Positions 44,785-52,967 of a stretch of 64,000 nt of DNA are shown piece by piece. This DNA comes from Treponema denticola (lineage in GTDB: Bacteria; Spirochaetota; Spirochaetia; Treponematales; Treponemataceae). Location of the stretch: NCBI RefSeq assembly GCF_024181405.1, contig NZ_CP051302.1, positions 1,798,001-1,862,000 of the forward strand, written 5' to 3'. Within the stretch, counting starts at the first letter, position 1; each line of letters starts with the position of its first letter. A model generated the notes under the pieces. That model saw nothing but the letters and a program-made list of their open reading frames with translations. It was not told the DNA's origin and did not search any database. The translations under genes and the position numbers were made by a program.

Positions 44785-46131
44785 ATGGCAAAAGAAAATA
44801 CAAATCCGCTTGCAAGGATTCCGCAAGTTGAAAAACTTTTAAATGAAGATATATTAAAAAACACGGCAGCTCTTATCGGAAGGCCCTTTGTAGTAAAAAA
44901 GGCCTCGGAGTATTTGGAAGACATACGCAAAAAGGCAAGGGCCGGAGGGGATGTTCCTTCGCTTAAGGCCTGTGCCGAAGAAATAAGCAAACTATGCAGA
45001 CCCATAATCCGCACAAAAATTACACCCGTAATAAATGCGACGGGGATAATCCTCCATACAAACCTCGGCCGCTCTCCCCTGCCTGAAAATATTTGGGACA
45101 GAGCAAAAGAAACCGCTTCGGGCTATTCTTCTATAGAAATGGATTTGCGGGACGGAAACCGCGGAAAGAGGTTCGAGTTTTTAAATGACTGTATGAGCCT
45201 TTTGACAGGAGCCGAGGATGCCCTCATATTGAACAACAATGCGGCGGCTGTTTTTTTAATGTTAAAGGCCCTCGCAGGCGGAAAGGAAGTCATAGTTTCC
45301 CGCGGACAGCAGGTTCAAATAGGCGGAGGCTTCCGTATCCCCGAAATTTTGGAGATGGCAGGCTGTAAGCTCATCGAGGTCGGCACAACAAATATCACAA
45401 GCCTTAAGGACATTCAAAAAGCAATAAACGAAAACACGGCAATGGTGCTTTGGGTTCATACCTCAAACTATAAAATAAGAGGTTTTACAGAGCAGCCTTC
45501 AATTTCAGAAATCAAAGCCATCCTTCCGCAAAATATAATTCTCGCAGTGGATCAGGGCTCGGGAAACCTATCCTTAAATGTGCCCGAAGAGCCCACGGTT
45601 TCTTCCATTATAAAAGAAGGAGCGGATTTGGTTTGCTTTTCGGGAGATAAGATTTTGGGCGGACCGCAGGCAGGCTGGATTGTAGGTAAAAAAAGTCTCG
45701 TTCAAACCGTAGCTAAAAATCAGCTCATGCGAACCTACCGGGTAGGCAGGGCAGTAGCAAGCCTTATGCAGGAATGTCTCATCCTCTATTTAAACGGAGG
45801 AGAATCGGCAGCTCAAAGGGCGCTCCTTTTAGATCAAAAGAAAATAAAAAAGCGTGCCGAAAAAATAATTGCAAGTCTAAAAAGCGGAGCCGGAGAATTG
45901 GTGCAAAAAAACTTTTCCCTCGGAGGAGGCAGCACCCCGGACACGGGCTTCAGCTCTTGGGCCGTAAAACTAAATACAAAAAAGCCTTGCGAAAAACTAA
46001 AAACAAATTTACGCGAAATGCAGATTCCGATAATAGGCTTTATCGAAGAAGACTCTTTTTATATTCATCCTGCAAGTATCGAAGAAAAATATGATGAATA
46101 TGTAATCGAGGCTTTAAACAAGTGTTTGTAA
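44785..46131 (+). CDS. selA: L-seryl-tRNA(Sec) selenium transferase
   Basis: 448 aa PLP enzyme that converts Ser-tRNA(Sec) to Sec-tRNA(Sec) using selenophosphate. Motifs: NATGIILHTNLGRSPL, GYSSIEMDLRDGNRGKR, LILNNNAAAVFLML, and the PLP lysine in FSGDKILGGPQAGWIVG. Length normal. It is preceded by a consensus promoter whose -10 box is 6 nt from the ATG, which implies a leaderless mRNA. It depends on SelD, encoded 10 kb away, for its donor. uvrC follows 3 nt later. Confidence 0.97.
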   Translation: MAKENTNPLARIPQVEKLLNEDILKNTAALIGRPFVVKKASEYLEDIRKKARAGGDVPSLKACAEEISKLCRPIIRTKITPVINATGIILHTNLGRSPLPENIWDRAKETASGYSSIEMDLRDGNRGKRFEFLNDCMSLLTGAEDALILNNNAAAVFLMLKALAGGKEVIVSRGQQVQIGGGFRIPEILEMAGCKLIEVGTTNITSLKDIQKAINENTAMVLWVHTSNYKIRGFTEQPSISEIKAILPQNIILAVDQGSGNLSLNVPEEPTVSSIIKEGADLVCFSGDKILGGPQAGWIVGKKSLVQTVAKNQLMRTYRVGRAVASLMQECLILYLNGGESAAQRALLLDQKKIKKRAEKIIASLKSGAGELVQKNFSLGGGSTPDTGFSSWAVKLNTKKPCEKLKTNLREMQIPIIGFIEEDSFYIHPASIEEKYDEYVIEALNKCL

Positions 46132-46134
46132 AAG

Positions 46135-48087
46135 ATGGCGGAAATTACTACGCGTGAAAAACTGCATGAGGTTGCTCTCTCGGCTCCGAAAACGAGCGGG
46201 GTTTATCTTTGGAAGGATAAGGCCGGAACGGTCATTTATGTCGGGAAGGCTAAATCTTTAAAGAACCGCCTCAGCTCTTATTTTACATCGAACAGGGACA
46301 TTAAAACCCGAATCCTGGTTTCCCGTGCCGAGTCAATCGAGTACATTCAAACCGAAAACGAGTATGAAGCCCTCCTCTTGGAAAATACTCTAATCAAAAA
46401 GCATAAGCCGAGATACAATATAAATCTAAAAGACGGAAAAACCTATCCCGTCTTAAAATTAACCGATGAAGAATTCCCGAAAGTTTACCGCACTCGGAAC
46501 ATTAAAAATGACGGCTCAAAATATTTCGGGCCGTTTCCCAATGTTTCGGCCGTCGATATGTTTTTAGCTCTTATAAAACATAATTATACCCTGCGTCAAT
46601 GTAAGCGATTAAAAAAGCGGGAAACTCCTTGCCTTTATTTCCACATCGGAAGATGTAAGGCTCCCTGCTGCGGAAAGATAAGTGCAGAAGAATACGGTAA
46701 GGATATAGAAGAAATTACCCTGCTTTTAGAAGGTGAAATGGAAGATGTTTCCGGCACCTTAAAAGAAAAGATGAAAGAAGCGGCAGAAAAAAAAGAGTTT
46801 GAAAAAGCCGCCCGTCTCCGTGACGGAATACAGGCAGTCTATGCTCTACGCGGACAAAACATAGTTCAAGACATGGACCCGGAAAGCCGCGATTATATTG
46901 CATGGGCCTTTGAAGGAGCCATGGTCAGCATCGCCGTTTTAAAAATGAGAAACGGACGGCTTGTCGGCCGCGACCTTTACCGCTCACACAGCTTAAAAGA
47001 AGAAGGAGAAATTCTATCCGAATTTATATCGGCTTATTACACTTCGGCAAACGAGGTTCCGCCTAAAATATTTATTCCGCAAGCTGCCGAAGGAAACGCC
47101 CTCATCGAAAAATGGCTTAACGAGGAGCTTCACGCAAAGACAAGGATAAGCATTATTCCATTAGAAAAAGAAAGTCTTGCAGCAGAAGAAACATCAGCGG
47201 CAGACAGTCTTACCGAAATCGAAGAAGCGGCTTCCAAAACAATCGGCTACACCGTTAAAGAGCCGGCACCTTCGGCTGCCCAAGAAGAGAAGCTGAATCT
47301 TTCTCCGGCTGAAATTAAACACCACAAGGCGGCATTGAAGATGGCTCGCTTTAACGCAAAAGAAGATGCCATGCGCCGCCTAAGAGAACAGGGAGATTTT
47401 GCCGCTGTTGAAGACTTACAAAAAAGGCTTAACCTGCCCTGCCTTCCGCAGCGTATCGAAGGCTTCGACATTGCTCACCTCGGCGGCACATTTACGGTCG
47501 CTGCCCTGATTTCTTTTAAAGAAGGAAATCCCGACAAAAAGAATTACAGGATATTCAGGTTAAAAAATACTGACGGCGTAATCGATGACTATGCTTCGAT
47601 GAGGGAAGTAATAGCCCGCCGCTATACCCGACTTCTCAACGAGGGTGCAGACCTCCCCGATCTAATTCTTATAGACGGAGGCATTGGGCAGGTAAATGCT
47701 GCAAGCAAAATTGTAAACGCCCTCGACCTCGGCATTCCGGTTATCGGCCTTGCCGAAAAAAATGAAGAGGTTTATTTTCCGCATAATTCGAAACCTGTCA
47801 TCTTGCCGCGAAGAAGCGATGCCCTCCGCCTTCTCCAAAGAATCCGTGATGAGGCTCACCGCTTTTCAAACACAAGGAATAATAAACTCCGAAGATCAAA
47901 CAAACTTAAAACCGAATTTGAAAACCTTCCCCACATCGGCAAAAAGAGAGCCCATGTTTTGTTAAAAGCCTTCGGCAGCACGGAAAACCTAAAAACGGCA
48001 ACAGCCCAAGCTCTTTCCGAAACCGCAAAGATTTCTTTAAAACAAGCAGAAGAAGTTTTGGAAGCGGTGAGGGCGACCAATAAATAA
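46135..48087 (+). CDS. uvrC: Excinuclease ABC subunit C
   Basis: 650 aa nucleotide-excision-repair nuclease. The N-terminal GIY-YIG domain is seen as SGVYLWKDKAGTVIYVGKAK with RLSSYF. The UVR motif EFEKAARLRDGIQA is near residue 225. The UvrC RNase H-like domain is in the C-terminal half (RIEGFDIAHLGGTFTV and LILIDGGIGQVNAA). HhH elements are at the end (LPHIGKKRAHVLLKAFGS). An insert near 345-395 rich in Ala/Glu is longer than usual. It follows selA by 3 nt with no Shine-Dalgarno close to the ATG, so it is probably translated by coupling. Confidence 0.96.
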   Translation: MAEITTREKLHEVALSAPKTSGVYLWKDKAGTVIYVGKAKSLKNRLSSYFTSNRDIKTRILVSRAESIEYIQTENEYEALLLENTLIKKHKPRYNINLKDGKTYPVLKLTDEEFPKVYRTRNIKNDGSKYFGPFPNVSAVDMFLALIKHNYTLRQCKRLKKRETPCLYFHIGRCKAPCCGKISAEEYGKDIEEITLLLEGEMEDVSGTLKEKMKEAAEKKEFEKAARLRDGIQAVYALRGQNIVQDMDPESRDYIAWAFEGAMVSIAVLKMRNGRLVGRDLYRSHSLKEEGEILSEFISAYYTSANEVPPKIFIPQAAEGNALIEKWLNEELHAKTRISIIPLEKESLAAEETSAADSLTEIEEAASKTIGYTVKEPAPSAAQEEKLNLSPAEIKHHKAALKMARFNAKEDAMRRLREQGDFAAVEDLQKRLNLPCLPQRIEGFDIAHLGGTFTVAALISFKEGNPDKKNYRIFRLKNTDGVIDDYASMREVIARRYTRLLNEGADLPDLILIDGGIGQVNAASKIVNALDLGIPVIGLAEKNEEVYFPHNSKPVILPRRSDALRLLQRIRDEAHRFSNTRNNKLRRSNKLKTEFENLPHIGKKRAHVLLKAFGSTENLKTATAQALSETAKISLKQAEEVLEAVRATNK

Positions 48088-48113
48088 TAATTGAAGAATT
48101 ACTTAAAAAAGCT

Positions 48114-48503
48114 TTAAGCGATAACCGTTTTCATTTCTTCTAAAGTATTAGCATAATTTTCTTTAAACTTTGCAAAAAAGCCGTCAAGCAATTCAATGTT
48201 TGCAGGGCTTTTAATATTTGAAGGTTCAACCAAAAACTTTTCGATATTTTTTGCAGAGTCGCCCAAGATGTTTGCACCGACCGTATAGGAACTTCCTTTT
48301 ATCTTGTGAGCCGTTTTCCGTACATTTTCACGTAAAACATCATCACTTAAAACAGTTTCGGCACTTGCACCTAAGAGAACATTCAACCGATCTATTTCAG
48401 CCTCATCTTTTTCATAGGCTTCGATAAAGGTTTCAAGTAAACTCATATAGATTTCCATGTCCCCGTCCACAAGTTCCATCGCCGCCGCTTTATCTAAATA
48501 CAT
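48114..48503 (-). CDS. Hpt-domain phosphotransfer protein
   Basis: 129 aa, a single histidine phosphotransfer domain. The phosphorylatable His is in RKTAHKIKGSSYTVGAN (about residue 70), followed by LGDSAKNIEKFL. No kinase or receiver is encoded next to it, so it should relay phosphate for a hybrid kinase elsewhere. It lies 76 nt after htpG and has its own apparent start at 48503 with GGAGGCG upstream. Confidence 0.88.
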   Translation of the reverse strand: MYLDKAAAMELVDGDMEIYMSLLETFIEAYEKDEAEIDRLNVLLGASAETVLSDDVLRENVRKTAHKIKGSSYTVGANILGDSAKNIEKFLVEPSNIKSPANIELLDGFFAKFKENYANTLEEMKTVIA

Positions 48504-48531
48504 ATCGCCTCCAATAATACGAAGATAAACA

Positions 48532-48556
48532 GCCCGGCAGAATCCATGCCGAGCCG
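48532..48556 (-). terminator. Hairpin downstream of htpG
   Basis: AGCCCGGCA (48532-48540) pairs with TGCCGAGCC (48548-48556) as a 9-bp stem with two wobble pairs in the minus-strand RNA. GTTTATCTT follows. The U-run is short, so it may be a weak terminator. Confidence 0.5.
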
Positions 48557-48578
48557 TCTACTACTTTATCAATAAAAT

Positions 48579-50501
48579 CTATTTTAAGTTTGTCATCAGC
48601 CTGTTAAGCCTTTTTACAAAGTCGACCGGAGCCTTTAGCTCTCCGCTTTCGACCAAGAGGGCTTGTTCCAAAAGGAGGTTGGACATATCTTCTACAAATT
48701 CTTTATCCTTCGAATCCTTTAATTTTTGAACCAAGGGATGATCGGCATTTACTTCCAAAATCGGTTTTACGGCACTTGTATTAAACTGCCCCATAGCCCT
48801 CATCATTCTTTCCATCTGCAAGCTGGGATCGGTTTCATCCACAACTATACATGAAGGAGAATCGGAAAGGCGTTTTGAAAAGCGAACCTCTTTTACCTTA
48901 TCGCCGAGAACCTCTTTAATCTTTTCGAGTACGGGCTTAAAGTCCTTTTCTTTTTTTTCGGCTGCTTTAGTTTCTTCTTCGGTATTAAGTTCTTTATCGG
49001 AGCCGGCTCTGTTTGCAGCCTTTAATTCCCAGTCCTTGTATTTTCCCAATGAAGGAATAATTATATCGTCAATCTCATCGGGCATAATTAAAACTTCAAA
49101 ACCTTTTTGTTTGTATACTTCAAGATGAGGAGATTGACGCAAGGTTTTTTCGTCTTCACCAGTGATGTAGTAGATAGCCTTTTGATCGCTTTTCATTCTT
49201 GAAACATAATCGGCAAAACTGGTCCACTCATCTTCTTTTACTTCGGGCGAAGTTGTCTTAAAGCGTACCAAGTCGGCAAGCTCTTCCCTGTGTTCATAGT
49301 CGCCGTACAAGCCTTCTTTTAATGGGCGGTTAAATTCGGCTATGAATTTATTGTATTTTTCTTTGTCGTTTTCGGCGAGCTTTTTAAACTCTCCTAAAAG
49401 TTTTTTAACCGAAGCGTTTTTAATGTTTGAAAGAATTCTATTTTGCTGCAAGATTTCGCGGCTTACGTTTAGTGGCAAATCTTCACTGTCTATAACGCCG
49501 CGCACAAAGCGGAGATATGTGGGCAGAAGTTCTTTTTCATCATCGGTAATAAAGACCCTCTTTACAAAGAGTTTAACTCCCGGCTTATAATCCGCATGGA
49601 ACATGTCGAAGGGTGCTTTCGACGGAACATAAAAGAGGGTTGTGTATTCTTGAGTTCCTTCCGCCTTTGTGTGCACATAGAGTAAAGGCTCTTGAGAATC
49701 GTGAGAAATGGATTTATAAAAGTTAAAATAATCCTCTTCTTTTAATTCCGATTTAGGCTTTTGCCAAATAGCACCGGCATCGTTTATCTGTTCCGTTTTA
49801 AAGGCTTCCGATTTTACCTTTCCCTTATCGTCATATTGCTTTTCGGTAAAATGAAGATAGATTGGGAAGGCGATGTGGTCGGAATAGGTTTTAATTATTT
49901 CTTCGATACGCCATCGGGTAGCATACTCCGAGTCCTCATTATTTAAGTGAAGAATAACACAGGTTCCGTTTGCTCCTTCGGTTACATCATCTATTATGGG
50001 GAAGGCCGTATCGTCAACCTTTTCCAAGTCGTAGGCACCCTTTCCGTCCGAAGTCCACTTCCAAACATCGTTTTCTCCGGCTTTTTTGGAAATAACATCG
50101 ATGGTAGAGGCTGCCATAAAGGCCGAATAAAAACCTACACCAAATTGACCGATAAGGTTTGAATCTTTTTTATCGGCGGCTGCAAGCTGATCTAAAAAAG
50201 CCTTTGTTCCGGACCTTGCTATCGTTCCCAAATTATTTTTTAGATCTTCCTCGTTCATACCCAAGCCGGTATCCCGCACGGTAAGCGTATTGGCCGTATC
50301 GTCAAAACAGATATCGATTCTGGGCTCGAATTTAATCTGCTTATAAGCTTCATCGGAAAGGGTTAAATACTTTAACTTATCTAATGCATCCGAAGCATTG
50401 GAAACAAGTTCCCTTAAAAAGATTTCCTTGTTTGAATAAAGCGAATGAATAATGAGCGACAAAAGCTGGTTCACTTCAGTTTCAAACTTGTACTGTGCCA
50501 T
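48579..50501 (-). CDS. htpG: Molecular chaperone HtpG (Hsp90)
   Basis: 640 aa. The N-terminal GHKL ATPase has IFLRELVSNASDALDKLK, VRDTGLGMNEEDL, GTIARSGTKAFLDQL and IGQFGVGFYSAFMAA. The middle domain has GVIDSEDLPLNVSREILQQN with the catalytic Arg. The C-terminal dimerisation domain follows. The start MAQYKFETEV at 50501 follows GGAGG at 5 nt and is preferred over the in-frame upstream ATG. Two hairpins lie in the leader. Confidence 0.97.
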   Translation of the reverse strand: MAQYKFETEVNQLLSLIIHSLYSNKEIFLRELVSNASDALDKLKYLTLSDEAYKQIKFEPRIDICFDDTANTLTVRDTGLGMNEEDLKNNLGTIARSGTKAFLDQLAAADKKDSNLIGQFGVGFYSAFMAASTIDVISKKAGENDVWKWTSDGKGAYDLEKVDDTAFPIIDDVTEGANGTCVILHLNNEDSEYATRWRIEEIIKTYSDHIAFPIYLHFTEKQYDDKGKVKSEAFKTEQINDAGAIWQKPKSELKEEDYFNFYKSISHDSQEPLLYVHTKAEGTQEYTTLFYVPSKAPFDMFHADYKPGVKLFVKRVFITDDEKELLPTYLRFVRGVIDSEDLPLNVSREILQQNRILSNIKNASVKKLLGEFKKLAENDKEKYNKFIAEFNRPLKEGLYGDYEHREELADLVRFKTTSPEVKEDEWTSFADYVSRMKSDQKAIYYITGEDEKTLRQSPHLEVYKQKGFEVLIMPDEIDDIIIPSLGKYKDWELKAANRAGSDKELNTEEETKAAEKKEKDFKPVLEKIKEVLGDKVKEVRFSKRLSDSPSCIVVDETDPSLQMERMMRAMGQFNTSAVKPILEVNADHPLVQKLKDSKDKEFVEDMSNLLLEQALLVESGELKAPVDFVKRLNRLMTNLK

Positions 50502-50811
50502 ATCAACCTCCAAAAAAATAAGCGCAGGGATTTTCAAATCCCGAGCATTGTTTTTTTACGCACTTTCGCAATGAAATGAGAAAGTGCATATTAAAAGGAT
50601 AATAAATTATCGGTAAAAAGGCAAGGGGAGAGAATTTTATCCGAAAACTTAAATAATTCCGTAAAAAACTAAAAAAATTTTTAGTTATGCCGATATTCAT
50701 CATTAACAGTGAGCGTATTTAAATGTGTACCGCAAAGCCTTTCTAACAAAAAAATGATGCAAAATCTCCAAGCTTATTAGTGTACATAATACAAAAGATT
50801 GTAGGTCAAGC
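50502..50811. other. htpG leader region, 310 nt, with two inverted repeats
   Basis: GGGATTT-TC-AAATCCC (50527-50542) and GCACTTTC-N12-GAAAGTGC (50560-50567 with 50580-50587) lie 26 and 59 nt before the htpG ATG. They are inverted repeats but not the CIRCE consensus. The rest is A/T-rich and I see no gene there and no strong promoter. Confidence 0.55.
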
Positions 50812-51018
50812 ATGTATAATAAATTTCAATCTAACCAGAGGTCCGGTGTGGATGAAAATTTGTATAAGGATAAAACTCCTGAACAGATTTTAATCGAGAA
50901 ACGGGCAGAATTATTTTTAAATGCTGCAAAGAAAAACCCCAAAAAGTTTATATATAGACTAAAAAGGTTTAACCTTAAGTTAAAATATATCAAAACTAAT
51001 TTTTATCAAAATAAATAA
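50812..51018 (+). CDS. Small basic protein, possible gene
   Basis: 68 aa (MYNKFQSNQRSGVDENLYKD) with a Lys/Phe/Tyr-rich C-terminus (FIYRLKRFNLKLKYIKTNFY). No recognised family, signal or membrane segment. The ribosome site is weak. Composition (many Lys, Asn) is more A/T-driven than neighbours, so a chance ORF or a gene remnant is possible. It is followed directly by a large hairpin at 51012-51073. Confidence 0.35.
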   Translation: MYNKFQSNQRSGVDENLYKDKTPEQILIEKRAELFLNAAKKNPKKFIYRLKRFNLKLKYIKTNFYQNK

Positions 51019-51073
51019 GCGTTTCAGCTTACCGCCATGGACGGCGGAGATTGCAGCTGAAAGCGTTTATTAA
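51012..51073. terminator. Large structured hairpin after the small ORF
   Basis: An outer arm AATAAGCGTTTCAGCT pairs with AGCTGAAAGCGTTTATT around a small bulge. It encloses an inner hairpin CCGCC-ATGGA-CGGCGG. Weak T content follows on either strand. It lies between convergent genes and may act as a terminator, or be a copy of a structured intergenic repeat. Confidence 0.55.
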
Positions 51074-51105
51074 AAGAGCATTTTTTTTATAATTCTAAGT
51101 AAAAC

Positions 51106-51885
51106 TTAAAAACTTCTTCCTCCGCCGCCGTGAGTTCTTCCGCTTGATGATGTATGTGTAGAACTACCTCCCGAGTCTCCTCCGCTATTTGATTTAATGA
51201 CGTGCGATACCGTATTGGTAGAAAGAAACACATCATCAATAGTTTCAAAAGAAACAAGACTGTTCTTTTTAATATCATAGAAGGGAGCAAAGGCAAAGGC
51301 TTCCTTGTTTTTATATTTTCTTTGTGTGCCTAAAAATTTAAAAGCAAAGCTGATAACTGCAATACCTAAACTGATTAAAATTTCCATAAGCGAAAGACTG
51401 TTGTAAAACTTCCGAGCAAGGGCCTTAAGATAAGATTCTATTCCCTTGGCATAATTATTTTCTTTTAATCCTCCGTATATTAAAGAGTCTAAAAGTTTTT
51501 CAATGCTATTGTCGGTAAGAGTGCTTATCGTTTTTTTTCCATGGGTTGAAATATGTGCATATCGACTGCCTTGAGTACCATCCCCGGTTACAATGAGTAA
51601 AAGGCTTCCTTCACTTTCGGTTCCTTGACCGTAACCGTTATAGTCAAAATAATCATCGGCATAGTCTTGAGGACTTTTTTCTCCTGTGGATGGAACAATT
51701 ACAATTACGGTTTCAGACTTACTCTTTTGCGAAATCTTATATAAGCTTTTCTCTATCTTTGAAAAACTCTCTTGACTTAAAACCCCGGCTTCATCTATCA
51801 AAAGTTTTTTTTCAATTTCTGCATACGAACTTAAACCTATACAGAAAAAAATTATCAATGAGCAAATAATTTTTTTTACTACCAT
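51106..51885 (-). CDS. TPM-domain membrane protein (YdjH-like)
   Basis: 259 aa. The signal or N-terminal segment is KKIICSLIIFFCIGLSSYA. A TPM domain (about 25-160) follows, with LIDEAGVLSQESFSKIEKSL, VIVPSTGEKSPQDYADDYFD and GQGTESEGSLLLIV. One membrane span is near 165-185 and the tail is Ser/Gly-rich, ending THGGGGRSF. This tail is typical of TPM proteins. It overlaps the zinc-ribbon gene by 7 nt. With the two upstream genes it matches the YdjG-YdjH-YdjI set of Bacillus. Confidence 0.87.
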   Translation of the reverse strand: MVVKKIICSLIIFFCIGLSSYAEIEKKLLIDEAGVLSQESFSKIEKSLYKISQKSKSETVIVIVPSTGEKSPQDYADDYFDYNGYGQGTESEGSLLLIVTGDGTQGSRYAHISTHGKKTISTLTDNSIEKLLDSLIYGGLKENNYAKGIESYLKALARKFYNSLSLMEILISLGIAVISFAFKFLGTQRKYKNKEAFAFAPFYDIKKNSLVSFETIDDVFLSTNTVSHVIKSNSGGDSGGSSTHTSSSGRTHGGGGRSF

Positions 51886-52958
51886 ATAAACCTCCCGCCC
51901 AAAAGTAAGAGAGCTGCAAGGATTCCCGATATCAAACCTGAAACAAGGGCAAGTTTAGATTTGTTTAACGGAAGCTCTCCTGAAGATTTTCCGGTTTGCC
52001 CATTTACGGCAAAGACATAGGTTTTTCCCTTATAAAGATAAGTGAGTATCCATGATGGAAGCAAAACGTAATTATAATTTTTTACGGTGTAGGAAGTATT
52101 ATCCTCTTCATCTTCAAAACCTCCGCTGTAATCGGTAGAGTCTTTAATAAGGTCTTTAGTATAATCCTCTGCTCTACTTTTTATTGTAGGCTCAACATCT
52201 TCTTTTTTAATGTCGTATTGCTCCGAAAAAAAGCCTGCAAGATAGCCTTGAGAAAAATCTTTTTGATTCTCTAAATCATATGGACTTATTCCGTTTATAA
52301 GGTTTTTATCTATCTTTGTAAAAGCCAGCTCTTGAAATTTATCCAACTCAATTTTCCCCTTGCGCTCAATCTTATACTTATCCGTTTTTGTATATTCAGT
52401 GTTCCCGCTTTTCCATGATGAAACCTTTAAACCTACTGCGTGATAATCAAGGTCTGCAACAACATCAGCCTGCCAGTGTGGAAGATAAACTCCGGTCATT
52501 TTTTCTTGCGTACCCGTATTTGTAAAATCTGCGGGTACATATTTTTTCCCTTCTACCCAAGAAGCAAAACATTTTAAGGCATCTTTTTTATCAAGCTTAA
52601 AGGGAATAATCTTATCGGGCTTAAATTCCCCTCTGAGTCTTTCGGATAAGACTACGGGGCTATGACAATAATAACAGAATGCCGCACTTGAAGTTTCTCC
52701 TGCCACGACTTCCGCTCCGCAGTTGTTGCAGTGATATTGTTTTACGGATCCGTTATTTCCGCTTTTACTTTCGGAAGAAGAGGAACCTTCAGAGCCACCC
52801 CTTTTTGCTTTTAGACCTTCCATGTAGCGGGTAATTTCTTCTTCCGTATAACTTGAAAAACAATAATCGCACTTAAAACCTCCGGCCGCCGGTTTAAAAC
52901 TTATAGGCGCACCGCAGCCCGGACATTTATAATTTTCAACACTCATATCTTTCCCCAC
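51879..52958 (-). CDS. Zinc-ribbon membrane protein (YdjG-like)
   Basis: 359 aa. Two N-terminal zinc ribbons are visible as YKCPGCGAPISFKPAAGGFK with CDYC, and YHCNNCGAEVV with FCYYCHSPVVL. A Ser/Gly linker joins them. The remainder is a mixed domain with YLPHWQADVVADLDY and a C-terminal membrane span (ALVSGLISGILAALLLLGG). It sits between the SPFH and TPM genes, 9 nt after the former, and overlaps the latter. It resembles B. subtilis YdjG, a partner of YdjH in a PspA-linked membrane stress system. Confidence 0.85.
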   Translation of the reverse strand: MGKDMSVENYKCPGCGAPISFKPAAGGFKCDYCFSSYTEEEITRYMEGLKAKRGGSEGSSSSESKSGNNGSVKQYHCNNCGAEVVAGETSSAAFCYYCHSPVVLSERLRGEFKPDKIIPFKLDKKDALKCFASWVEGKKYVPADFTNTGTQEKMTGVYLPHWQADVVADLDYHAVGLKVSSWKSGNTEYTKTDKYKIERKGKIELDKFQELAFTKIDKNLINGISPYDLENQKDFSQGYLAGFFSEQYDIKKEDVEPTIKSRAEDYTKDLIKDSTDYSGGFEDEEDNTSYTVKNYNYVLLPSWILTYLYKGKTYVFAVNGQTGKSSGELPLNKSKLALVSGLISGILAALLLLGGRFIW

Positions 52959-52967
52959 ATTTATCGG

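Noticed and set aside
50560..50587. CIRCE (HrcA) operator upstream of htpG
   Set aside because: The inverted repeat GCACTTTC-N12-GAAAGTGC differs from the TTAGCACTC-N9-GAGTGCTAA consensus in arm sequence and spacing.
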